Notes under the pieces: model-generated
The model's database searches: none
Told to the model about the DNA's origin: nothing
What the model saw: only the letters and a program-made list of their open reading frames with translations
Program-made: the position numbers and the translations under genes
From: Euphorbia lathyris
Taxonomy: Eukaryota > Streptophyta > Magnoliopsida > Malpighiales > Euphorbiaceae
Direction: 5' to 3'
Assembly: GCF_963576675.1 (NCBI RefSeq)
Contig: NC_088910.1
Coordinates: 22,136,531-22,200,530, forward strand
DNA: 64,000 nucleotides
Part shown: positions 58,240 to 64,000 of the stretch, piece by piece
Position numbering within the stretch: position 1 is the stretch's first letter
Layout of the letters: the number at the start of each line of letters is the position of its first letter

Positions 58240-59980
58240 CTAGTTACTTTTAGGTACCCAATTCTTTTTGGGTCCTGACTTGTTAGGTGCAACAGGTATA
58301 GCATCATATTTTATTTTATGACGACATACATGGACAGTATGGCCATTCTTTCCACAGAAGTCACAACTGACCTTCTGTTTAGGGTTTTTTACTGACTTGT
58401 CAGCACCCCAGTGCTGAGCATGCCAGCACACTTTAGTAGTGTGTCCTAACTTCCCACAAAAGTCACACTGGACTTTTCGCTGGGGATTCCATCTCTGCTG
58501 AGTACCTTGGTACTGAGTTCTCAGAGGAATGTTATTTTTCTTAGGAACCTTTAGTTGGTTCTGGATGGTTGTGACGTCCTTCCTCAGTTTCTTTGAAACT
58601 GTCTGGACTTCAGACACATACTCATGCATGATCTTCATGTTATCATGCAGAGTCGAGTTGTCCTGAAGAAGGTATCTGAGGTCACTCAGTTTGACCTCTT
58701 CCACTTCGTCACAGCGCCTGCTGAGTGCTCTAACCTTTTTATTACACTTTTTAACAAGTGTATAGAGATCACTCAGGGCATTAACCATATCGTTTCTGAG
58801 CTGGGGAAGAGAAATTACCTCATTTGATTGCTCTTCATCATCTGATGCGATGGATGGGTCAGCATGCTCAGAGACGCATGGCTCAGCAAGTTCGTCAGCC
58901 ATAAAGCATATCTTCGCTGACTCGGTGGCATCAGTTTCTGTTGATGAGGATTCATCACTGTCACTCCAAGTAGCCACCATTGCCTTCTTCCCACTCTTTT
59001 TGTCTTTCCTCAGCGTGGGGCAGTTTGACTTAATATGGCCAGCTTGATGGCACTCAAAGCATGTAATGGGCTTTGAGCTGTCCTTTCTGTATTTGCTGTC
59101 GCTTGAGTCAGCCTTATACTTATCAAACTTTTTGTAAGGCTTTTTAGAATATTTGTCGTTCTTCCTGAACAGCCTCTTCATCTTTCTTGTGAACATGGCC
59201 ATCTCCTCATCATCAGTTGAACTCCCGTCAGTGGAGTCAGCCTTCATGACAAGTGACTTCTGCTTCTTGTCATCAGATTTTTCCTTCACCTCAAAGTTTT
59301 TCATGGATATCTCATGGGTCAGCAATGAACCGATGAGTTCGTCATATTTGTAGGTGGTTAAATCCTGAGCTTCCTCAACTGCTGTCTTCTTTGCTTGCCA
59401 GTCTTCTGGAAGACTCCTGAGTATCTTTTTGACTTGTTCTTCCTCAGTGAAGATTTTCCCAAGTCTCTTGAGCTCATTAATGATGTTGGTGAACCTTGCG
59501 TTCATGTCTGAAATGCCCTCATCATTGTTCATCTCGAACAGCTCGTACAGTCTCATCTGCTGATTCACCTTGGATTCTATTACTTTGTTTGTTCCCTCGT
59601 AGGTGACTTCCAGCTTCTTCCAGATCTCTTGTGCCGACTCACAACCTGAGATTTTGTTATATTCTGCAGCATCGAGCGCACAGTGAAGCATATTGATAGC
59701 CGAAGCATGGTTTTGAAGCTTCTTAAGATCATCCTCTGTCCATTTGGCCTCAGCTTTTATAACTGTTTGGCCAGCCACAACCTCAACAGGTACAAATGGC
59801 CCTTGGACTATAGATAGCCAGGCACTCATGTTTGTAGCCTGAATGAAGTTTTTCATCCTATTCTTCCAGAAGGTATAGTTTGACCCCGAAGAATAGGGGA
59901 GGCCTAGTAATGGACAGCCCCTCAGGCAGTATTTGAGTTGTTTGGTTTCCAGGGAGAAACCGAGTGCTGTTTTCGCCCAT
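58240..59980 (-). pseudogene. gag: Copia gag (capsid / nucleocapsid), one frameshift
   Basis: The ATG at 59980 (MGENSTRFLPGNQTTQ) opens the first 30 or so codons. In the C-run at 59884-59887 the frame slips, and the rest (about 540 codons, to TAG at 58240-58242) continues one frame over. The body is a UBN2-type capsid domain (CALDAAEYNKISGCESAQEI, KKLEVTYEGTNKVIESKVNQ, ILRSLPEDWQAKKTAVEE). A basic region follows, then three zinc knuckles: CFECHQAGHIKSNC, CDFCGKLGHTTKVC and CDFCGKNGHTVHVC. An acidic coiled region lies between the first and second. Three knuckles and a long C-terminal extension are unusual for Copia gag but occur in Sireviruses. An internal ATG at 59856 could still give an N-terminally shortened Gag. 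Confidence 0.9.
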
Positions 59981-60029
59981 GGTAGGGATCAGCTCAAGGT
60001 TGTTAGACCTTTTAAAGTGAGCTTTTAGA

Positions 60030-60041
60030 GCTCTGATACCA
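60030..60041 (-). promoter_or_regulatory. Primer binding site (initiator Met-tRNA)
   Basis: TGGTATCAGAGC, complementary to the 3' end of plant initiator methionine tRNA, two bases inside the 5' LTR. Confidence 0.93.
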
Positions 60042-60043
60042 CT

Positions 60044-61380
60044 TGTTGGTCCCTTGTTTAGTTGCAAGTATAGTTCCAAGGGGGGGGTTAGGAACTATTT
60101 AAACTTTTTTCGCAATTTAGGCAGACTTCTTTTTCTAAAGAAAAAGGTGTGAACAGCGGCGCTGAGTAAACAGCAAGATACTGGCTTAGTCAACAGGTGA
60201 CTAGGTCAGTTCCTCAGCTTGAGTCAGGAGATAGCACTTGGAGTCTATTCCTAAACTCAGACGTTCAACGCGCACAACTCAACTTGACCTCTTTACTTGG
60301 TCAGTTTTGATTATTTAAAGCAAGCAATATAAATTAGGAGTTAAGGTTTAGAAATACTTCACTCAGCAGATTTATCCAGGTTCGGCTTCTTCTAAGCCTA
60401 CGTCCTGTCCCCGGAACACCTCCGAGATTTCAAATCCTCTATTGAGCTCTTTAAAGGTAGAGCCTCAAACCTTTTACAATATCAGCAATTGAGTATGACA
60501 AGAGTACCTTCCTCTATACTTCTACTCAATCCTAATCTCTCCGCTGAGTACTTAAAACCGAGTACTCAGCCTCTCCTTTCTATTTCTAGAAATGATAAGT
60601 GTTTTTGTCCTAATACAAAGATGTGCTAAGACACTTTAGACGATTTACAATCACTCTAGACTTTTACACAAATATGAAAATGTAGTGTAAGAAATTTGCT
60701 TTGCTTCTTGCTTGCAGAACTTGTAGAGATTTGGTCAGCGTAATGGCTTGATCAAGTTCTGTGTGTTGTGAAGCTTGTGATGGCACTATTTATAGAGACG
60801 TCTGGTCATTCGGTCATTTCGAATTTCGAAATAACCGTTGGAGGGAAACGGCTATATGTCGTTGTCATCCTGACTTGCACAGAGCTCTCGGCCAATCATA
60901 ATCGTGTATCTTCTGTCCTCGGTCAGCACAGCAGATGGTCTCTCCTTTTATGGTAAAGTCAACTGGACAGCATACTGTGTCGTCTGAACTTTGCCAAAAG
61001 AGGAAACACTTTGTCTGGAAGTTTTCCTTTGCCAGCTGCTGTCTTGTACGCTTTGTCGAGACTACTCAGCAGCTTCATCTTGAAGTTGTTCCCGAAGGTC
61101 TTCTAGATCCTTCCGATTGCTGAGTTGCGTTTTGAACAAAAACGGCAGCGTCTTGACATACGCGGGCCGAGTGTACTGAGTTGTTTAACTTGGGCCTTGG
61201 TTTCCGTATTGGGCTTGGGCCTTCCAATCCTTATGACTTATAACATTTATACTCAACATTGAACAAACACATTAGTAGAATAAATCAAAGCATTTAAACT
61301 TAGTGTGTTTAGGATATGTGTTATAATTTATATTTAAACAATTTTGTCAAATCAAAATTATGTGGAAAGGTATTTCAACA
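60044..61380 (-). repeat. 5' LTR of the Copia element
   Basis: 1337 bp, TG...CA ends. A TATAAATA box lies on the minus strand at 60787-60794 and should start the genomic RNA near 60755. Differs from the 3' LTR at about nine bases plus a G-run length change (8 against 7). Confidence 0.95.
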
Positions 61381-61385
61381 CATGT

Positions 61386-62215
61386 TATTTCTCTATGACC
61401 ATAAAGTCCATAGTACCATGCAAAGTTTTGCTTGTAGCGTAGCAGTTCCAACCTTGCGGAAATAGGAAGAAACCAACGTAAGCAGACTAGTTTCATGCAT
61501 ATCACCAAGGTTAATATCCAAAAACTTCCAACAAGCAAAAACATATTCACAATCCAGAAATAAGTGAAAATTATGCCCACCTACGGCTCCACATATGGCA
61601 TAGACATTCTGAACATTAAGCCCTTTTAGATAGAGTTTCTCACGATTTGGCAAATAATCGTTATATGGCCTCCAAATAAAAGTTTTTATTTTCGGCAGAA
61701 CATTTAATCTCCAAATACTAGTCTAATCCCCCGCAAGTTTTGTGACACTGGTACCGAAAAATTTCTGAAAGGAAATGCAATACCCTGACTTAATAGAGTA
61801 CTGTCACCACTCTTGAAATTCCACACTAGTGTGTCCATATCTTTTGCATTTCCCAGAGGGAGAGTTAGAATATTATGAACATCCCTTGAGTCAAAAACTT
61901 CTTCCATAAGGCCAACATTCCACTCGTCTCTACCATACATATGTAAATCCACTGCCATCAATTCCTCCCAACCTGCGGTAGGTAGAGTCTGAGGCTTGAA
62001 ATCCATATTATTAGGAATCCAAGGGATGTCCCAAACCTGTATCAAGTCACCCGCTCCAATCCTCCACCTACACCCTTCAGTAACCACAACTCTAGACTCG
62101 AAAATCCTCCTCCAAACTAGGCTAGGGTTACTACCCAAATTAGCCGATAAGAAATCCCCATTCTGAAAGTATTTAGCTTTGAGAACCTTACGTGCAAGAG
62201 CATTACTATTGAGAC
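61386..62215 (-). pseudogene. LINE ORF2 zinc-binding reverse-transcriptase (zf-RVT) region
   Basis: 62215-61704 gives ARKVLKAKYFQNGDFLSANL, GSNPSLVWRRIFESRVVV and CRWRIGAGDLIQVWDIPWIP. After a frame change, 61653-61386 gives LPNREKLYLKGLNVQNVY and HLFLDCEYVFACWKFLD, then MVLWTLWS and a TAG. This is the region between reverse transcriptase and RNase H. The right border is the GAGAC duplication of the solo LTR and the left border the CATGT duplication of the Copia element. Confidence 0.85.
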
Positions 62216-63912
62216 TGTCACGTCCGGATCTAAATTTCTAGAATTTATACCTTGATAGTAATATATATTATAATTATTGGGTGTGTGAAGTTAAATCGGT
62301 GTTATAGGAAAAGTTTGGAGTTAATTTGATGGTTTTATGTGTAAATTAAAAGTTTAGAGTAATTTTTAAAGATTATATAAAGATGGAGGACCAAACAGGA
62401 TCTTTGCCGAATTTGATATATATCTCGCGAAATGTTCCAGATGATGGCATTTTTCTTCTTCTTTCATCTTTATCAGTTCTTCGTCGTTCTTCGACCGTTT
62501 CTTCACCGTTTTTTTGATTTACGGAGATTCGACCGTCCGAATCACTCGAAATTGGAACCATAACATCCTTATGTATAGATCTAAGTCCTAACCGAAGAGT
62601 TTTTGAGTTTCGATAGTGTTTGGAGAGAAAACGTCTTAGACAGAGTTTAGAGGCGAATCGATCGGGTGTATTTTCTTCAATTAGTGACCAAGGTAAGTAA
62701 CTATCAACTATATTTTGAGTTTTATGTATATAGATAAATATATATCAAAGAATTTTCAGAAATTGATATTTTAGGGTTTATACAGGTATTTTGTAAATTG
62801 AGGTTTTCACGATTTTGCTTTTTATTGTGAAATTATGGTTCAAATGAAGCTATTGACATGCTTCTATGTGAATTTCAGATTTTACTTGATTATGTTGATT
62901 TAAGGCTTAATTTGGTTGATTTACATATATACATATATGTTTTTGGTTTCAATATATATCTATATTGAACAAAATGAATTTGATGATTTCTTACGAATTG
63001 TTTTTGGATTGAGAAATCTGTTGCAGTTATTGTTGTTATTATTTTGGATTGAAGTCCAAATATGATTTTTATGATACAAAAGGGCTAATTGAAGCCAAAT
63101 GATTTATGGTTATGAAATAGTTTGGAATTTGATTGTGATAGGAAATTTGAATACATTATGATTTTATGATTTTATATCCATCGAGAGTTATCCGGATTGG
63201 TGGTTTTATATTTGAAGACCATGTTCAGTGAGGGGCGTGGCCTGTGTACACAGTCTGAAGACCTATTGGGTATGGCAACGAAGTGTTGGGTAAGACCATA
63301 TGGGATAGACAATGTTAAGAGACGTCTCGACTATATATGTGGTTATGGATTAATACTTAAGGGGAGAAACTCGAGGATGGATACAATGTTTTAAGTTCAT
63401 TTGGATCATGTTTTCGGTTATGATTGATTTTGATATAAGGTTTTACGTTTGATTGATTACGAGTTGGTTTGATAAAACACTTATTTGATTACAAGTTGGT
63501 TTGAGAAAACATTTATTTGATTATGAATTGGTTTGATGAAACGTTTATTTGTTTTGATTCGTTTGATTCGGTTTGAGTATATTTTATAAGGTTTTGATTA
63601 AATCCCTTTATAAATGTATATATCTATGTTAAGTAAAGTTGGTTTTTATGGCTGATAGTTTCTTACTGAGATTTTTGTCTCACGTTTTTTTTAATGTTTT
63701 TAGGTAAGAAAGTACAAGATATAGAGAAGGTTACCGACCGATTAGGTGAGATTTGGAAGTTGGCTGCTTATTGTTAGAATTATGGTTAGAACTTTGGTAT
63801 TGCGATTGTAATATAATGATATTTGGATAAATTGGAGACTCCTAAGTATTGATTATGATCTTTCTATTTCACGCCCGATGCCGATTGAGGTCGTCTAGGG
63901 TCGGGTGTGACA
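62216..63912 (+). mobile_element. Solo LTR (1.7 kb) with perfect 5-bp target duplication
   Basis: Begins TGTCACGTCCGGATC and ends GGGTCGGGTGTGACA (TG...CA with a short inverted repeat TGTCAC/GTGACA). Flanked by GAGAC at 62211-62215 and 63913-63917. A TATATAAA box near 62373 suggests plus orientation. There are no internal domains, so this is a solo LTR left by recombination, probably of a Gypsy-type element. The small ORF at 63197-63394 is not convincing. Confidence 0.85.
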
Positions 63913-63917
63913 GAGAC

Positions 63918-64000
63918 TTTGTGCCAAGCTTTCTTCCCAAACAAGGAAAGGTTAAACCCTTCCAACTGATAGAAACCTAAACCACAACATTCCTTCCTTA
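63918..64000 (-). pseudogene. LINE ORF2 segment upstream of zf-RVT, partial
   Basis: Minus frame reads KECCGLGFYQLEGFNLSLFG then KKAWHKV, the block that normally precedes ARKVLKAKYF. It joins in frame with 62215 once the solo LTR is removed. The rest lies beyond the right edge. Confidence 0.75.

Larger units (their letters stand above)
49945..61380 (-). mobile_element. Sirevirus-like Ty1/Copia LTR retrotransposon with an extra third ORF
   Basis: 11,436 bp, minus strand, flanked by CATGT at 49940-49944 and 61381-61385. LTRs of 1336 and 1337 bp (TGTTGG...TCAACA) differ by about nine substitutions and one indel by eye, so insertion was recent. Order from the 5' side: LTR, iMet primer site, gag, pol (PR, INT, RT, RNase H), a 465-bp spacer with a TATA box, a 939-codon ORF, polypurine tract, LTR. 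The size, the gag with three knuckles, the RT wording ([20 protein letters not shown]) and the extra 3' ORF fit the Sirevirus lineage. Gag carries one frameshift and pol one stop. Confidence 0.93.
48137..64000 (-). mobile_element. LINE split apart by four later insertions, running off the right edge
   Basis: One minus-strand LINE ORF2 can be followed across the interruptions: 63918-64000, then 61386-62215, then 49474-49939, then 49064-49173, then 3' UTR to an A-rich tail near 48137-48143. Inserted in it are a solo LTR (62216-63912), a Copia element (49945-61380), a MITE (49174-49473) and a hAT element (48214-49063). The frames on the two sides of each insertion match, which confirms a single original element. 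Confidence 0.88.

Overview
The window is nuclear DNA of a dicot plant. Four gene types are seen: GT-AG spliced genes for SGT1, TRAPPC1 (two copies) and NDUFA5, plus an intronless family-1 glycosyltransferase. Everything else is transposon-rich, AT-rich DNA with LINEs, a Sirevirus-like Copia element, a CACTA element, hAT elements and many foldback MITEs. I cannot name the species.

Layout. 1-1.5 kb: 5' part of an L1-type LINE (minus strand, runs off the left edge). 1.75-3.2 kb: intact UGT88-like glycosyltransferase (+). 4.1-17.5 kb: a tandem segmental duplication in which each unit carries an intact four-coding-exon TRAPPC1/BET5 gene (minus). The two copies differ by different foldback MITEs in their introns and by apparently unrelated 5' leader exons. 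17.5-18.2 kb: LINE 3' fragment. 18.8-22.6 kb: complete nine-exon SGT1 gene (minus). 23-26 kb: MITEs and a 1.48 kb non-autonomous hAT element holding a nested Stowaway and a snRNA-type promoter pair. 28.3-34.2 kb: a CACTA element with a decayed TNP1-like gene and a fresh 5'-truncated LINE insertion inside it. 34.6-40.1 kb: a full-length but broken LINE with target-site duplication. 41.0-43.2 kb: NDUFA5, a mitochondrial complex I subunit (minus), with a site II promoter cluster. 43.6-48.1 kb: intergenic AT-rich DNA with foldbacks. 48.1 kb to the right end: another LINE (minus), broken apart by two MITEs, an 11.4 kb Copia element and a 1.7 kb solo LTR.

The Copia element (49945-61380) is the most notable object. 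Its two LTRs are almost identical and its 5-bp target duplication is perfect. It carries gag, pol and, between pol and the 3' LTR, an intact 939-codon third ORF with its own TATA-box promoter. That ORF lies where Sireviruses carry an 'envelope-like' gene, but it reads as a nuclear, coiled-coil protein. A consensus splice donor at the gag/pol boundary and an acceptor-like site at the pol stop suggest a pol-skipping RNA. Gag has one frameshift and pol one nonsense codon, so this copy is probably non-autonomous.

The host genes are housekeeping or stress genes with no evident operational link: ER-Golgi tethering (TRAPPC1), HSP90 co-chaperone (SGT1), respiration (NDUFA5) and small-molecule glucosylation (UGT). 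All coordinates and splice sites were read by eye; family names rest on motif recognition, not on searches.
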